Positions 17,338 to 27,457 are shown, counted from the stretch's first letter. The stretch is 64,000 nt of DNA from Sandarakinorhabdus sp. AAP62 (GCF_000331225.1 NZ_ANFY01000003.1:481001-545000); one strand, 5' to 3'. Numbers and translations: made by a program. The notes: generated by a model from the sequence alone, not told the origin.

Positions 17338-18161
17338 GATGGCCGCTTGATCGTCACGTCATAGCCGTCGAGCAGCGCTTGGAGATGCGCGTCCTGCGCC
17401 TTGCGCACAGCGGCGCTGCGCCAGTCATTCTCCAGCCGCTGGCGCACATCGGCGAGGCGCGGCGGCGGTGACGGCAGGCGCTGTTCGATCCGCACGAGGT
17501 GGAGACCGAAGCCGGAGACGACGGGGCCGCTCCAGCTGCCGACGGGCAGCGCGGCCAGCGCTGCGGCGAAATCATCGCCCAACTGCGCCGCAAGGTCGGT
17601 CTGACTGGCCTGGTCAAACCGTGCCGCCAGCGGCAGTGCGGCCACCGCGATGCCGGGCCGTGCGCCGGGCTTCAGCCCTTGCAGGCTGGCCGCTGCTGCT
17701 GCCCGCACGGCCGGTGTGTCATCGCCCAGATAGAGTTGTTCCAGGCTGTATCGCGGCGGCGCAGCATAGCGGGCCGGATCCTTGTCGAGCAGCGCCTGCA
17801 GTTCGGCATCGCTGGGCCGCGCGGCTTCGGCCTCGGCACCGGCGATGGCCAGCATCTTGTTGCGCAGCCGCTTCTTGATCACCTCGTCATCGGCATCGAG
17901 GCCAAGCCGCAGCGCCTCGCGATAATAGACTTCGCTGCGCACATGATCGCGGATCAGATCGTCGAGCTCCTGCGCCGTGGGCGGCCGACGAAAGGCGCGG
18001 ACATGGTGATTGACGAGGGCGGCCACCACCGGCTCATCAACCACGATGCGCCGTTCACCAACGTCGGGCGCGCGGCCGGACAGGGCGATGAACAGCGCGG
18101 CGCCCGCCACCAGGAAATGCACCAGCGGCTCGCGCAGCGCGGCGGCTGCCAGTTGCCTCAT
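17334..18161 (-). CDS. Membrane-anchored parvulin-type peptidyl-prolyl isomerase
   Basis: 275 residues. One N-terminal membrane helix (FLVAGAALFIALSG) anchors a periplasmic chain with an N-terminal helical region, RRPPTAQELDDLIRDHVRSE, as in SurA/PpiC-type proteins. The C-terminal part, SGFGLHLVRIEQRLP, resembles the last strands of a parvulin domain. The catalytic centre is less clear than in typical PpiC, so it may act mainly as a chaperone. It is coupled to hupE and lies 3 bases after the DUF3604 gene. Confidence 0.8.
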   Translation of the reverse strand: MRQLAAAALREPLVHFLVAGAALFIALSGRAPDVGERRIVVDEPVVAALVNHHVRAFRRPPTAQELDDLIRDHVRSEVYYREALRLGLDADDEVIKKRLRNKMLAIAGAEAEAARPSDAELQALLDKDPARYAAPPRYSLEQLYLGDDTPAVRAAAAASLQGLKPGARPGIAVAALPLAARFDQASQTDLAAQLGDDFAAALAALPVGSWSGPVVSGFGLHLVRIEQRLPSPPPRLADVRQRLENDWRSAAVRKAQDAHLQALLDGYDVTIKRPS

Positions 18162-18164
18162 GCG

Positions 18165-20054
18165 TCAGCCTTTTGCCGGCGTGTACCAGATAGGCGAAGT
18201 ATAAGCCCGTTCCTGGCTCTTCACCCTCACTTCCGGCGGCAGTTTCAGCTTGTAGCGCACGGCATCATGGGCCGGCCAGCTGGGAGTCGGGATTTCCAGC
18301 ACGCGCAGATAGTAGAAGCTGCTGATGGCGGGATCGAAGGCGGGATCGGTCCAGACCGTCGCTAGTGACGCCGCCCCGATATTGTTCTTGTAGGTGGCCG
18401 TGGCGACATCAACCGTGTCGCCCACCGCTGGCAGCTTGCCGGCGACGGGCTTGCGGTCACCGCTCCACGCCACGTCGAACACCTGCTCGTGCGTCTTGCC
18501 GGTCTTGTCGATCCAGCCCTTCACAACCTGCACGCGATCGAGATTGGCGCCTTCCGGATCTTTCAGGGCTGAAATCAGCAGGCGCGGCGCGCCTTTGCCG
18601 GCCTTCAGTTCGCCCCCCATCGGAACACCGCGCGCATAGCCGGCGCGCACCCAGTCGCCCTTCAGATCATCGGGCGTGAAATCCCAGCCGGCGAACACCC
18701 TGACCGTCATGCGCGGACCGGTGCTGGCATAGACTTCGCGCCGGGTCATCGCATCGAAGATGGCAGCGCGGGTGTTGGCCTTGGCCCACACGGCGGCATA
18801 GCCACTGGCCAGATAATGCCAGCCGAAACGGCCCTTGCGAGTGCCGAGGTTCTGCGGCGCCGTGGCCCGGGTCGGGCTCGGTTCGGTGCCGCTGTGCTTG
18901 CCGAAGAACTGGTCTTCATCGGCGGTGGCCAGCGCGGTGTGGCTGTCGGTCGAACCGATCAGGCCGAACTTGTAGGGGTTCACCCCCGTCTGCGCTTCCA
19001 GCGCCAGGCCGCGCTTCAACGCCTCGCGCACATATTCGCCGGCATACATCGCCGGCACCTTGGGCTGGTTGGAGAGGAGATTGTTCATCTCCCAGCCGGC
19101 GACGCCATAGCCGGAAAATTCATCGTTGGGTGACAGGAAGGGGTGGGCTTCGCTGTCGCCCTTGATCTGGGTGATCTCCACCACCGGCTCCAGCCGGGCG
19201 CGCCGCCGGGCATAGTCCGCCGTCATCGGGCCGCCGCCGGGCTGGGTCAGCTCGAACATCAGGCCGTTGGAAAGATTGCTGTTGTGCGGGATCGACAGCA
19301 CCCGGCCCCCGGTCGCCTTCTCATAGGCGTCCATGTAATTCCAGATCTCGTCCGGCGTCGCCTTGTAGGTGGGATCGATCGGTACCACGGTGCGCACCTT
19401 GTCTTCATCATCGCGGAAGATGATGTTGCGGTGCAGATTGTTGCCGCCCTGCATCAACGTATATTCAAAGCCGTGGAAGGCGGTGAATTTGCCGGGCTCA
19501 TTGTAGCGTTCAACCGCGTCGACGTTGGCGTTCCACACTTTCTTGGTGCGATCGGCCGTGCCGTCCTGGTTCAGCATGGCTTCGGGCAAGGCATTGCGGC
19601 CGCGCGCGTCGAGGATTTCGGCCATGGCTCGCTGCGATCCGGCCGGGCCGTCGTTCATCATGTCGTGCCAGCGTCGCATGGTGGCATCGGTGATCAGCAG
19701 GCGCGGTGCATCGGCGAGCGCCTTGGTGGCGCCCAGGCCTTCAGCGTGATCGGTCACCACCAGGAAATTCAGCGGGCGCGACAGTTTCGCCTTCATCCCG
19801 GTGGTGGCGGTCACTTCCTCGCCGCGGGCAAAGCGCAGCGCCTCTTCCGGCCCCAGCCGCACGCCAAAGCCGAAGGCATCGACCGAGTTGGCGGTATGGA
19901 GATGGGTGTCACCCCACAGCGGCCGTTCCGGGAACTCGCTTTCCTTCACCGCTGCCGTGCTCTTGGCGGTCTGTTTCGGCTTCAGCGCGTCGCAGCCGGC
20001 GAGCAGGCCGGCACTGCCCAGCAACAGGGCTGCCACCATCAACGTGCGCCGCAT
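18165..20054 (-). CDS. DUF3604 family exported lipoprotein, PHP-like fold
   Basis: About 629 residues from ATG 20054, which has a strong ribosome site (GGGGAGGAATTG) just upstream. The signal peptide ends in a lipobox at LLAGCDA. Recognisable motifs are LWGDTHLHTANSVDAF, with a metal-binding HxH, VVTDHAEGLG, and LIGSTDSHTAL, which together resemble a PHP/metal-dependent phosphoesterase site. DUF3604 has no settled function. The following genes encode a periplasmic isomerase and a HupE-like membrane protein, which suggests export and metal loading of this enzyme; that link is inferred. Confidence 0.85.
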   Translation of the reverse strand: MRRTLMVAALLLGSAGLLAGCDALKPKQTAKSTAAVKESEFPERPLWGDTHLHTANSVDAFGFGVRLGPEEALRFARGEEVTATTGMKAKLSRPLNFLVVTDHAEGLGATKALADAPRLLITDATMRRWHDMMNDGPAGSQRAMAEILDARGRNALPEAMLNQDGTADRTKKVWNANVDAVERYNEPGKFTAFHGFEYTLMQGGNNLHRNIIFRDDEDKVRTVVPIDPTYKATPDEIWNYMDAYEKATGGRVLSIPHNSNLSNGLMFELTQPGGGPMTADYARRRARLEPVVEITQIKGDSEAHPFLSPNDEFSGYGVAGWEMNNLLSNQPKVPAMYAGEYVREALKRGLALEAQTGVNPYKFGLIGSTDSHTALATADEDQFFGKHSGTEPSPTRATAPQNLGTRKGRFGWHYLASGYAAVWAKANTRAAIFDAMTRREVYASTGPRMTVRVFAGWDFTPDDLKGDWVRAGYARGVPMGGELKAGKGAPRLLISALKDPEGANLDRVQVVKGWIDKTGKTHEQVFDVAWSGDRKPVAGKLPAVGDTVDVATATYKNNIGAASLATVWTDPAFDPAISSFYYLRVLEIPTPSWPAHDAVRYKLKLPPEVRVKSQERAYTSPIWYTPAKG

Positions 20055-20161
20055 CAATTCCTCCCCTGTTGACCATTTTTGGCCTTGTACCGGCAAGATG
20101 CCATCACGGCCGCAGCGGTCAATGGCTTTGGCCTGCGCCCTGTCACATGCCGCAGCCGGAT

Positions 20162-20470
20162 TCAGGCGGTCGGATTGTCCTTCACGTGGCGTTCGAGGTC
20201 GTCGAAGAAGCGTTCCAGATTGTGCAGCACCATCATCTTGAATTCGTAATTCACGTCCGGGCTGGCGCTTTCGATGATCGGGCTTTCATCCACCTTTTCG
20301 GCATAGGCCTTGTGGATGGTCTGCACATACTCGGGATCGAGCTTGATCTCGCCCATCTTGTCGAGGATGCGCAGCTGCACGATCATGATCTGGCGCACCA
20401 GCATTTCGAGCGCGGTGATGCGCGAGACGGTGGCGACCGGGTCCAGCTCGACTGATTCCTCATCACGCAT
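20162..20470 (-). CDS. Conserved hypothetical protein, helical
   Basis: 102 residues from ATG 20470. It has no signal peptide or membrane segment. The middle is predicted helical (ITALEMLVRQIMIVQLRILDK) and the end is acidic (LERFFDDLERHVKD). I do not recognise the family. It is divergent from dgcA with 88 bases between the starts, so the two could share a regulatory region. The G+C-rich codon use matches its neighbours and supports a real gene. Confidence 0.65.
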   Translation of the reverse strand: MRDEESVELDPVATVSRITALEMLVRQIMIVQLRILDKMGEIKLDPEYVQTIHKAYAEKVDESPIIESASPDVNYEFKMMVLHNLERFFDDLERHVKDNPTA

Positions 20471-20558
20471 CGCGTCAGTGTGCCTTGAAAAGCCGGGAGC
20501 GCAAAGCCTGTTGCGGCCAACAGTTGCAGCCTGGCGCGGCTTGGGGCAGGGCAGCGCC

Positions 20559-21551
20559 ATGGCTCGCACCCTGGCTGCCCGCATCGAACGCTTTCCCGTG
20601 CGCGGGGCCTTCACCATTTCGCGCGGTGCCAAGACCCATGTGGATGTGGTGGTGGCCGAAGTTGGCGATGGCACGCACGGCGGGCGCGGCGAAGGCACCG
20701 CCATCTATTACAAGGGGGACAGCGCCGAACAGGCGCTGGCAGCTTTACACAATGTGGCCGATGCCGTGGCGGCTGGCGCCACCCGCGCGGATCTGCTCGG
20801 CCTGCTGCCGGCGGGTGCCGCCCGCAATGCGCTCGATTGCGCGCTGTGGGATCTGGAGGCCAGGCAATCGGGCACCCGCGTCTGGCAGAGGCTGGGCCTG
20901 CCGCTGCCGCAGCCGATGCTGACGGCCTATACCATCAGCCTGGGCGACCCCGCCGCCATGGCCGCTGCGGCGGCGCTGGTGCGCGGCCGCGAACTGCTGA
21001 AGGTGAAACTGGGCGGCGACGGCGGACCTGATGCCGATGTCGAGCGCATGGTGGCCGTGCATCGCGCCGCGCCTGATGCCCGCCTGATCGTCGATGCCAA
21101 TGAAGGCTGGGCCGGCACCGATATCGAGCGCACGCTGGCCCGGCTGGCACCACTGGGCGTCGAACTGGTCGAACAACCGGTGCCTGCCGGCCGCGATGCC
21201 GAACTGGATGGGCTCAGATGCGCCGTGCCGCTGGCCGCCGATGAGAGCTGTCACGACCGCGCCAGCCTTGAGGCCATTGTGGGCCGCTATCGCTTCATCA
21301 ACATCAAGCTGGACAAGGCCGGCGGCCTGACCGAGGCGCTGGCCCTGCGCCATGCTGCCGCCACGCGCGGGCTGGGCGTGATGACCGGCTGCATGTTGTG
21401 CACCAGCCTGGCCATCGCGCCGGCGTTCCTGGTCGCCATGCAGGGCAGTTTTGCCGATCTGGATGGCCCGTTGCTGATCGAGGATCGGCCGCACGGCCTG
21501 CGCTTCGAGGGCAGCGACGTCTATCCGCCGGAAGCCGCGCTGTGGGGATGA
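20559..21551 (+). CDS. dgcA: N-acetyl-D-Glu racemase / dipeptide epimerase, enolase superfamily
   Basis: 330 residues from ATG 20559. It belongs to the muconate-lactonising subgroup of the enolase superfamily. The catalytic bases are seen as KVK in LLKVKLGG and as the later Lys in INIKLDKAGGL. The three metal ligands are the Asp in LIVDANEGW, the Glu in VELVEQPV and the Asp in LAADESCH. The N-terminal PVRGAFTISRGAKT and the LLPAGAARNALDCALWDLEA segment fit DgcA proteins of alphaproteobacteria. L-Ala-D/L-Glu epimerase is the alternative. No dgcN partner is adjacent. Confidence 0.83.
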   Translation: MARTLAARIERFPVRGAFTISRGAKTHVDVVVAEVGDGTHGGRGEGTAIYYKGDSAEQALAALHNVADAVAAGATRADLLGLLPAGAARNALDCALWDLEARQSGTRVWQRLGLPLPQPMLTAYTISLGDPAAMAAAAALVRGRELLKVKLGGDGGPDADVERMVAVHRAAPDARLIVDANEGWAGTDIERTLARLAPLGVELVEQPVPAGRDAELDGLRCAVPLAADESCHDRASLEAIVGRYRFINIKLDKAGGLTEALALRHAAATRGLGVMTGCMLCTSLAIAPAFLVAMQGSFADLDGPLLIEDRPHGLRFEGSDVYPPEAALWG

Positions 21552-21593
21552 GGCCATGGCCAATCGCCGCGGCACGTTCTATGCTGCACTGCA

Positions 21594-24368
21594 ATGTTGA
21601 GGCTTGATGCCATCCACAATCGCCGCGCGATCATCGATCGCCGGGCTCTGGCCGATGGCTTGGCCAGCGGGCTGGCGCGCTGCGAGAGTTTTGCCGAACG
21701 TCGTCGCCTGCTCGCCGATACGCTGTGCGGCGCGCTGATTGCCGGCCGCACCGAAATCGCCCTGCGGCTGGAGGCCCACCCCGGCCGCGGCCTCGAACTT
21801 GCCACCGCGCAGAGTTTCCTGACGGATCAGCTGCTCCGCCTGGCCTGCGACACGGTGGTGAGCCACCTGTATCCGCTGGCCAATCCCACCCAGTCCGAAC
21901 GGCTGGCGCTGGTGGCGGTGGGCGGTTACGGCCGCGGCCAGATGGCGCCGCACAGCGATGTGGACATCGTTTTCGTGACGCCATGGAAACAGACGCCGTG
22001 GGGCGAGCAGGTCATCGAAACCCTGCTCTATCTGCTGTGGGATCTGGGCCTGAAGGTGGGCAATGCCACGCGCAGCCTTGATGACGTGGTGCGGATCGGC
22101 CGTTCCGACATGACGGTGCGCACCGCCTTCCTTGAATCGCGCTTCGTGTGGGGCGATCAGAAACTTTATGACGAAGCCAATGCGCGCTTCCGCAAGGAAG
22201 TGGTGGCAGGCACGGCGCGGGCGTTCGTGGCCGAAAAACTGGCCGAGCGCGAGGCCCGCCACCAGCGCATGGGCGACAGCCGTTACGTCGTCGAACCCAA
22301 TCTGAAGGAAGGCAAGGGCGGCCTCCGCGATCTGCACGCGCTGTTCTGGATCGGCAAATATCTGCACCAGGTGAACAGTGTTGCCGAACTGGTCGACAAG
22401 GGCCTGCTGACGGCGGACGAGCTGCGCCAGTTCCGCCGCGCCGAAAGCTTCCTGTGGTCGGTGCGCATCATGCTGCACCATGTCACCGGCCGCGCCGAGG
22501 AGCGGCTGACCTTCGATGTGCAGCGCGAGCTGGCCGCCCGGCTGCGCTATGCCAACCGCGACAGCATGAGCGCGGTGGAACGTTTCATGCGCCATTATTT
22601 CCTGATGGCGAAATCGGTGGGCGATCTCACCGGGCTGTTCCTTGCGCACCTGGATGAATCGACGGCGCGCCTGGCCTGGCTGCCCACGCTCACCCGCCGG
22701 CCGAACCGGCTGAAGGGCTTTACCCTGCGCCGCGGCCAGATCGGCGTGCCGTCCGATGATTTCTTCCAGGCCGATCCGGTGCGGCTGCTGGAAATCTTCG
22801 CGCTGGCCGACAGCCAGGGCCTCGCCATCCACCCGCTCGCCATGCGCGTCGCCGCCCGCGATGCCCAGTTGATCGACGAGCGCGTGCGCCGCGACAAGAC
22901 CGCCAATGCCCTGTTCCTGGACGTGCTCACCTCCCCGCGCGATCCTGAAACCGTGCTCCGGTGGATGAACGAGGCCGGGATATTCGGCCGCTTCGTGCCG
23001 GATTTCGGCCGCGTCGTGGCGCAGATGCAGTATGACATGTACCATCACTACACGGTGGACGAGCATACGATCCGCGCCATCGGCCTGGTCGCCCGCATCG
23101 AGAATGGCGATCTGAAAGCCGAACACAGCCTGTCGTGCGCGATCATCCACCAGCTCATCAACCGGCGCGTGCTGCATGTCGCGGTGCTGTTGCACGATAT
23201 CGCCAAGGGGCGCGGCGGCGATCACAGCCTGCTGGGCGCCGACATCGCCCGCCGCCTGTGCCCGCGGCTGGGGCTGAACAAGGAAGAGACCGAAACCGTC
23301 GCCTGGCTGGTGGAACATCACCTGCTGATGAGCCGCACCGCCTTCAAGCGCGACCTGTCCGATTTCAAGACCATCCTCGATTTTGCCGAAGCCGTCGCCA
23401 GCCCGGAACGGCTGCGCCTGCTGCTGATCCTGACCGTGGTCGATATCCGCGCCGTTGGCCCCGGCGTGTGGAATGGCTGGAAGGCGCAGTTGCTGCGCGA
23501 GCTGTATGAAACGGCCGAGGAAGTGCTGCGCCTGGGCCACAAGCAGACCGGCCGCGCCGAGCGCATCGCCGCCAAGCAGGCTGGGCTGCGCACTGCGCTG
23601 GGTTGGCCCGAGCAGCGCTTTGCCGCCTACGCCCGGCGCTTTGCCGACAGTTACTGGGTGGCCGAAGCCCCGGATGTACTCAGCGCCAACGCCGCGCTGG
23701 TCGATGGCGCGGGTGACGCCCCCCTGGCCGTTGGCTGCACGCCCGACCCCAATCGCGGCACCACGCTGGTCACCATCTACGCCACCGATCACCCCGGCCT
23801 GTTCTATCGCATCGCCGGCGCCATCAGCCTGGCTGGCGGCAATATCTTCGATGCCCGCATCCACACCACCCGCGATGGCATGGCGGTCGACAATTTCGTC
23901 GTCCTTGATCCCTTGGGCCGGCCCTTTGCCGAACCGGCGCAATTGGCCCGGCTGAAACGCAGCATTGCCGACGTGCTGGAAGGCCGCGTGCGCCTGGCTG
24001 ACAAGCTCGCCGCCCGGCCGCTCGCCCGCCGCAAGGCCGAACTGTTCCGCGTCGAACCGCGCGTGCTGATCGATAACAAGGCCAGCAACCGCTACACGGT
24101 GATCGAAGTGAATGCGTCCGACCGGCCGGCCCTGCTCTATGCGCTCACCAATGGCCTGTTCCAGCAGAAGCTCACCATCCACAGTGCCCACATCGCCACC
24201 TATGGCGAGAAGGCCACCGATACATTTTACGTGACCGATCTGACCGGTGCCAAGATCGACAACCCGGTGCGGCTGAAGGCGATCGAGAAGCGCCTGCTGG
24301 CGATTGCCGCGACGGCCAGCCCCAAGGTGGAGACTTTGGTGGAGGTCGGGGCGGAGGCGGCCGAATAG
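21594..24368 (+). CDS. glnD: Bifunctional PII uridylyltransferase/uridylyl-removing enzyme
   Basis: 924 residues, full length. GlnD senses glutamine and uridylylates or deuridylylates PII proteins to control nitrogen assimilation. Domains in order: nucleotidyltransferase with [18 protein letters not shown] (residues 109-126), HD-type hydrolase with [18 protein letters not shown], and two C-terminal ACT domains beginning near [19 protein letters not shown] and [17 protein letters not shown]. It lies between dgcA and the methylmalonyl-CoA mutase gene; the 64-base gap to the latter shows no clear terminator. Confidence 0.96.
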   Translation: MLRLDAIHNRRAIIDRRALADGLASGLARCESFAERRRLLADTLCGALIAGRTEIALRLEAHPGRGLELATAQSFLTDQLLRLACDTVVSHLYPLANPTQSERLALVAVGGYGRGQMAPHSDVDIVFVTPWKQTPWGEQVIETLLYLLWDLGLKVGNATRSLDDVVRIGRSDMTVRTAFLESRFVWGDQKLYDEANARFRKEVVAGTARAFVAEKLAEREARHQRMGDSRYVVEPNLKEGKGGLRDLHALFWIGKYLHQVNSVAELVDKGLLTADELRQFRRAESFLWSVRIMLHHVTGRAEERLTFDVQRELAARLRYANRDSMSAVERFMRHYFLMAKSVGDLTGLFLAHLDESTARLAWLPTLTRRPNRLKGFTLRRGQIGVPSDDFFQADPVRLLEIFALADSQGLAIHPLAMRVAARDAQLIDERVRRDKTANALFLDVLTSPRDPETVLRWMNEAGIFGRFVPDFGRVVAQMQYDMYHHYTVDEHTIRAIGLVARIENGDLKAEHSLSCAIIHQLINRRVLHVAVLLHDIAKGRGGDHSLLGADIARRLCPRLGLNKEETETVAWLVEHHLLMSRTAFKRDLSDFKTILDFAEAVASPERLRLLLILTVVDIRAVGPGVWNGWKAQLLRELYETAEEVLRLGHKQTGRAERIAAKQAGLRTALGWPEQRFAAYARRFADSYWVAEAPDVLSANAALVDGAGDAPLAVGCTPDPNRGTTLVTIYATDHPGLFYRIAGAISLAGGNIFDARIHTTRDGMAVDNFVVLDPLGRPFAEPAQLARLKRSIADVLEGRVRLADKLAARPLARRKAELFRVEPRVLIDNKASNRYTVIEVNASDRPALLYALTNGLFQQKLTIHSAHIATYGEKATDTFYVTDLTGAKIDNPVRLKAIEKRLLAIAATASPKVETLVEVGAEAAE

Positions 24369-24432
24369 CGGCCTATTTGTCGCGCTGGTTGACGCGGGCC
24401 GTCCCAAGTGGCTTGGAAGCCGCGACGGAGGG

Positions 24433-26589
24433 ATGAGCATGACCAAGGCGCCAAATAGTCCTGGGGTAGAGCAGTGGGCCGCGATGGCCGCCAAGGAAGT
24501 GAAGGGGCAGTCGCTGGACTGGCACACCCCGGAAGGCTTCACCGTCAAGCCGCTCTATACCGAAGCAGACACGGCGGGCTGGGACCCGGGCCTGCCCGGT
24601 TTCGCGCCGTTCACGCGCGGGGTGCGCGCCTCCATGTATGCCGGGCGGCCGTGGACGGTGCGCCAATATGCCGGTTTCTCCACGGCGGAGGAATCGAACG
24701 CCTTCTATCGCCGCAACCTCGCAGCCGGGCAGAAGGGGCTTTCGGTCGCCTTCGATCTGGCAACGCACCGCGGTTATGATTCCGATCACCCGCGCGTGTC
24801 GGGCGATGTCGGCAAGGCCGGTGTCGCCATCGATTCCGTGGAGGACATGAAGATCCTGTTCGACGGCATTCCGCTCGACCAGATGTCCGTCTCGATGACA
24901 ATGAACGGCGCGGTGATCCCGTGCCTGGCCTTCTACATCGTGGCGGCGGAAGAATCGGGCGTCCCTCAGGCGAAACTGGATGGCACCATCCAGAACGACA
25001 TCCTGAAGGAGTTCATGGTCCGCAACACCTATATCTACCCCCCCGAACCGTCGATGCGGATCGTGGCCGACATCATCGCCCACACCGCCCGCAACATGCC
25101 GAAATTCAACAGCATTTCGATCTCCGGCTACCATATGCACGAAGCCGGGGCGACAGCGCTGCAGGAACTGGCCTTCACGCTGGCCGATGGCATGGAATAT
25201 GTCCGCGCCGCCCAGAAACAGGGGCTGGATGTCGATGAATTTGCCGGTCGGCTGAGCTTCTTCTTCGGTATCGGCATGAACTTCTTCATGGAAGTCGCCA
25301 AGCTGCGTGCCGCCCGCACGCTGTGGGCGCGCATCATGGCCAATTTCGGCGCCAAGGATCCGCGCAGCCTGATGCTGCGCACCCATTGCCAGACGTCCGG
25401 CGTGTCCCTGCAGGAGCAGGACCCGTACAACAACGTCATCCGCACCACGATCGAGGCGCTGGCCGCCGCGCTGGGCGGCACCCAGTCGCTGCACACCAAC
25501 GCGCTGGATGAAGCCATCGCGCTGCCCACCGATTTTTCCGCCCGCATCGCCCGCAACACGCAGATCGTGCTGCAGGAAGAAACCGGCATCACCAAGGTCG
25601 TCGATCCGCTGGGCGGCAGCTATTATGTCGAGGCGCTGACCAGGCAGCTGGTGGATGGCGCGCAGGCCATCATCGACAAGATCGAAGCCCAGGGCGGCAT
25701 GACCAAGGCGGTTGAAACCGGCATGCCCAAGCTGGAGATCGAAGCCGCCGCCGCCGCCAAGCAGGCCGGCATCGACATGGGCGAAACCGTCATTGTGGGC
25801 GTCAACAAGTACAAGCCGGCCAATGTGGACGAAGTGCCGGTGCTCGATGTGGACAATGTGGCGGTGCGCGCCAGCCAGATCACCCGCATCGAGGCCATGA
25901 AGGCGTCGCGTGATCCGGCCCGGGTGCAGGCGGCACTGGAAGCACTGCACCAGGGCGCGCGCGGCAGCGAGAATTTGCTGGCACTGGCCATCGAAGCGGC
26001 ACGCGCCCGCTGCACCCTGGGCGAGATTTCGGCCGCCATGGAAGACGTGTTCGGCCGCCACGCCGCGGTCGTGAAGATGGTGAAAGGCGTCTATGCCGAT
26101 GCCTACAAGGCCGATCCGGCCTATGTGCGCGTCGCCGAAGGGGTGGAAGCCTTCGAGCGCCGGACGGGGCGCAAGCCGCGCGTGCTGATCGTGAAGATGG
26201 GCCAGGACGGGCATGATCGCGGCGCCAAGGTGGTGGGCACGGCGCTGGCCGATCTGGGCTTTGATGCGACGGTCGGGCCCTTGTTCCAGACGCCGGAGGA
26301 AGCGCGCGAGTTGGCCCTGAAGCTCGACGTGGATCTGGTCGCCTCTTCATCACTGGCGGCGGGCCACAAGACGTTGGTGCCGGCGCTGATCAACGAACTG
26401 AAGCAGGCCGGGCGCCCGGATATCAAGGTGATCGCTGGCGGGGTGATCCCGGCGCAGGATTATGATTTCCTGCAAAAGGCCGGCACGGTGGCGATCTTCG
26501 GGCCGGGGACGAATATCGTGGAAGCGGCGGCCGAGTTGCTGCGCCTGCTGGGCCACAATCTGCCGCCGCTGGGGGAAGCGGCGGAGTAA
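24433..26589 (+). CDS. scpA: Methylmalonyl-CoA mutase (single-chain)
   Basis: 718 residues from ATG 24433. The enzyme interconverts (R)-methylmalonyl-CoA and succinyl-CoA with adenosylcobalamin, finishing propionate, odd-chain and branched-chain degradation. The N-terminal barrel holds [17 protein letters not shown] and [16 protein letters not shown], typical of the catalytic subunit. The C-terminal cobalamin domain has [16 protein letters not shown], where the His of DxHxxG is the lower cobalt ligand, and [12 protein letters not shown]. No cobalamin riboswitch or small subunit gene is evident. Confidence 0.96.
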   Translation: MSMTKAPNSPGVEQWAAMAAKEVKGQSLDWHTPEGFTVKPLYTEADTAGWDPGLPGFAPFTRGVRASMYAGRPWTVRQYAGFSTAEESNAFYRRNLAAGQKGLSVAFDLATHRGYDSDHPRVSGDVGKAGVAIDSVEDMKILFDGIPLDQMSVSMTMNGAVIPCLAFYIVAAEESGVPQAKLDGTIQNDILKEFMVRNTYIYPPEPSMRIVADIIAHTARNMPKFNSISISGYHMHEAGATALQELAFTLADGMEYVRAAQKQGLDVDEFAGRLSFFFGIGMNFFMEVAKLRAARTLWARIMANFGAKDPRSLMLRTHCQTSGVSLQEQDPYNNVIRTTIEALAAALGGTQSLHTNALDEAIALPTDFSARIARNTQIVLQEETGITKVVDPLGGSYYVEALTRQLVDGAQAIIDKIEAQGGMTKAVETGMPKLEIEAAAAAKQAGIDMGETVIVGVNKYKPANVDEVPVLDVDNVAVRASQITRIEAMKASRDPARVQAALEALHQGARGSENLLALAIEAARARCTLGEISAAMEDVFGRHAAVVKMVKGVYADAYKADPAYVRVAEGVEAFERRTGRKPRVLIVKMGQDGHDRGAKVVGTALADLGFDATVGPLFQTPEEARELALKLDVDLVASSSLAAGHKTLVPALINELKQAGRPDIKVIAGGVIPAQDYDFLQKAGTVAIFGPGTNIVEAAAELLRLLGHNLPPLGEAAE

Positions 26590-26590
26590 C

Positions 26591-26685
26591 CCCTCTCCCC
26601 TTGTGGGAGAGGGCGAGAGACGCCCGCAGGGCGGCCCGGGGTGAGGGGGATTATGCGCGTGGCGGCAGCCGGCGGCAAAGCCGCC
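26591..26685. repeat. Intergenic palindromes after methylmalonyl-CoA mutase
   Basis: CCCTCTCCC (26591-26599) pairs with GGGAGAGGG (26605-26613) around a 5-base loop; a GC-rich tail and a second hairpin, GGCGGCAAAGCCGCC (26671-26685), follow. The first starts two bases after the stop codon. This C/T-rich palindrome type is common between genes in alphaproteobacteria. No T-run follows either hairpin. Confidence 0.7.
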
Positions 26686-26762
26686 GAGTCTGCCTGGGGT
26701 GACGAAGGAAGAAAGTAAGGAAGAGCGTGGCGGAGCCACGCCGTCGGACGACTCACGAAAAA

Positions 26763-26786
26763 GGCGACCTGAGGGTCGCCTTTTTT
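26763..26786 (+). terminator. Rho-independent terminator
   Basis: GGCGACC-TGAG-GGTCGCC followed immediately by six T on the + strand, with an A-run before the stem. This is the clearest intrinsic terminator in the window. A separate hairpin, GCGTGGC-GGA-GCCACGC at 26725-26741, precedes it, so it may end the methylmalonyl-CoA mutase transcript or a short RNA made in this gap. The A-run also allows use from the other strand. Confidence 0.88.
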
Positions 26787-26844
26787 GGTCGCCGGCCGAT
26801 CTTGCCGGAGTCGGCGCGCGGCACGCGCGCTCGCCCGGCTGCGA

Positions 26845-26918
26845 TGGAGCGGGTAGCGGGAATCGAACCCGCGCGTTCAGCTTGGGAAGCTGACAGGCTA
26901 CCATTACATCATACCCGC
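26845..26918 (-). tRNA. tRNA-Gly (anticodon CCC)
   Basis: 74 bases on the minus strand with an encoded CCA. The acceptor GCGGGTA pairs with TACCCGC, the anticodon stem TCAGC/GCTGA encloses the loop TTCCCAA, giving anticodon CCC, and the T-arm reads GCGGGTTCGATTCCCGC. The discriminator base is T. It reads glycine GGG codons. Confidence 0.96.
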
Positions 26919-27030
26919 CGGCGCCGGCGTCCGCTTGCCATCGCCGTGGCGGGCAAGTCAAGCAATCAGGCCATTCATCGGCCAGCAAGCTGCGCGCGCG
27001 CAGGAGTGTCCCACCCCCGCACAACACTGC

Positions 27031-27072
27031 TTGACGACTACAGGCGTAATCGATACATTGACGACAGATGTA
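27031..27072 (+). promoter_or_regulatory. Promoter of the blaI-like operon with two BlaI-type operators
   Basis: TTGACG (27031-27036) and TACATT (27054-27059) are 17 bases apart, a good sigma-70 promoter. TACAGGCGTA (27039-27048) lies between them and GACAGATGTA (27063-27072) lies just after the -10. Both resemble the BlaI/MecI operator TACAnnTGTA, and both are followed by ATCGA. Repressor bound at both sites would block RNA polymerase, so autoregulation is likely. Confidence 0.65.
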
Positions 27073-27091
27073 ATCGAATCGGGACGAGGCA

Positions 27092-27457
27092 ATGGCCGAA
27101 CGGATCAGCGAAGCCGAATTCCAGGTGATGGAGGTGCTGTGGCGTGACAGCCCGCTCACCGCGCAGGATGTTGCCGCGCGGCTGGAGGCGACGGGCTGGA
27201 GCCTGACCACGGTCAAGACCCTGCTCTCCCGTCTCGCCGCCAAGGGCGCATTGGCCACCACCGAGGATGGCCGCCGCTATCTCTATGCCCCCGCCGTTGA
27301 TCGCGCCGCCATTGCCGCGGGTGAATCCCGCCGCCTGGTCGATCGCCTGTTCGGTGGCCGCCCGGCGCCGCTGGTCGCCCACCTCGCGGAACGCGGCGAG
27401 CTTTCGTCTGCCGATATTGCCGAACTCGAAGCCCTGATCCGGGAGCTGAAGCAATGA
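27092..27457 (+). CDS. BlaI/MecI/CopY-family transcriptional repressor
   Basis: 121 residues. The winged-helix domain covers about residues 1-75: ISEAEFQVMEVLWRDSPLTA, then QDVAARLEATGWSLTTVKTL and LLSRLAAKGALATTEDGRRY. The C-terminal helices (about 85-121) are the dimerisation region that is cleaved in BlaI/MecI when the sensor is activated. The stop overlaps the M56 peptidase gene as ATGA, the usual regulator-sensor arrangement. Two operator-like sequences flank the -10 of its promoter. No beta-lactamase gene is adjacent. Confidence 0.92.
   Translation: MAERISEAEFQVMEVLWRDSPLTAQDVAARLEATGWSLTTVKTLLSRLAAKGALATTEDGRRYLYAPAVDRAAIAAGESRRLVDRLFGGRPAPLVAHLAERGELSSADIAELEALIRELKQ

Noticed and set aside
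21579-24548. A 989-codon reverse open frame opposite glnD
   Set aside because: It is antisense to glnD, shows no domain, and is rich in Gln, His and Gly, as expected from the complementary strand.
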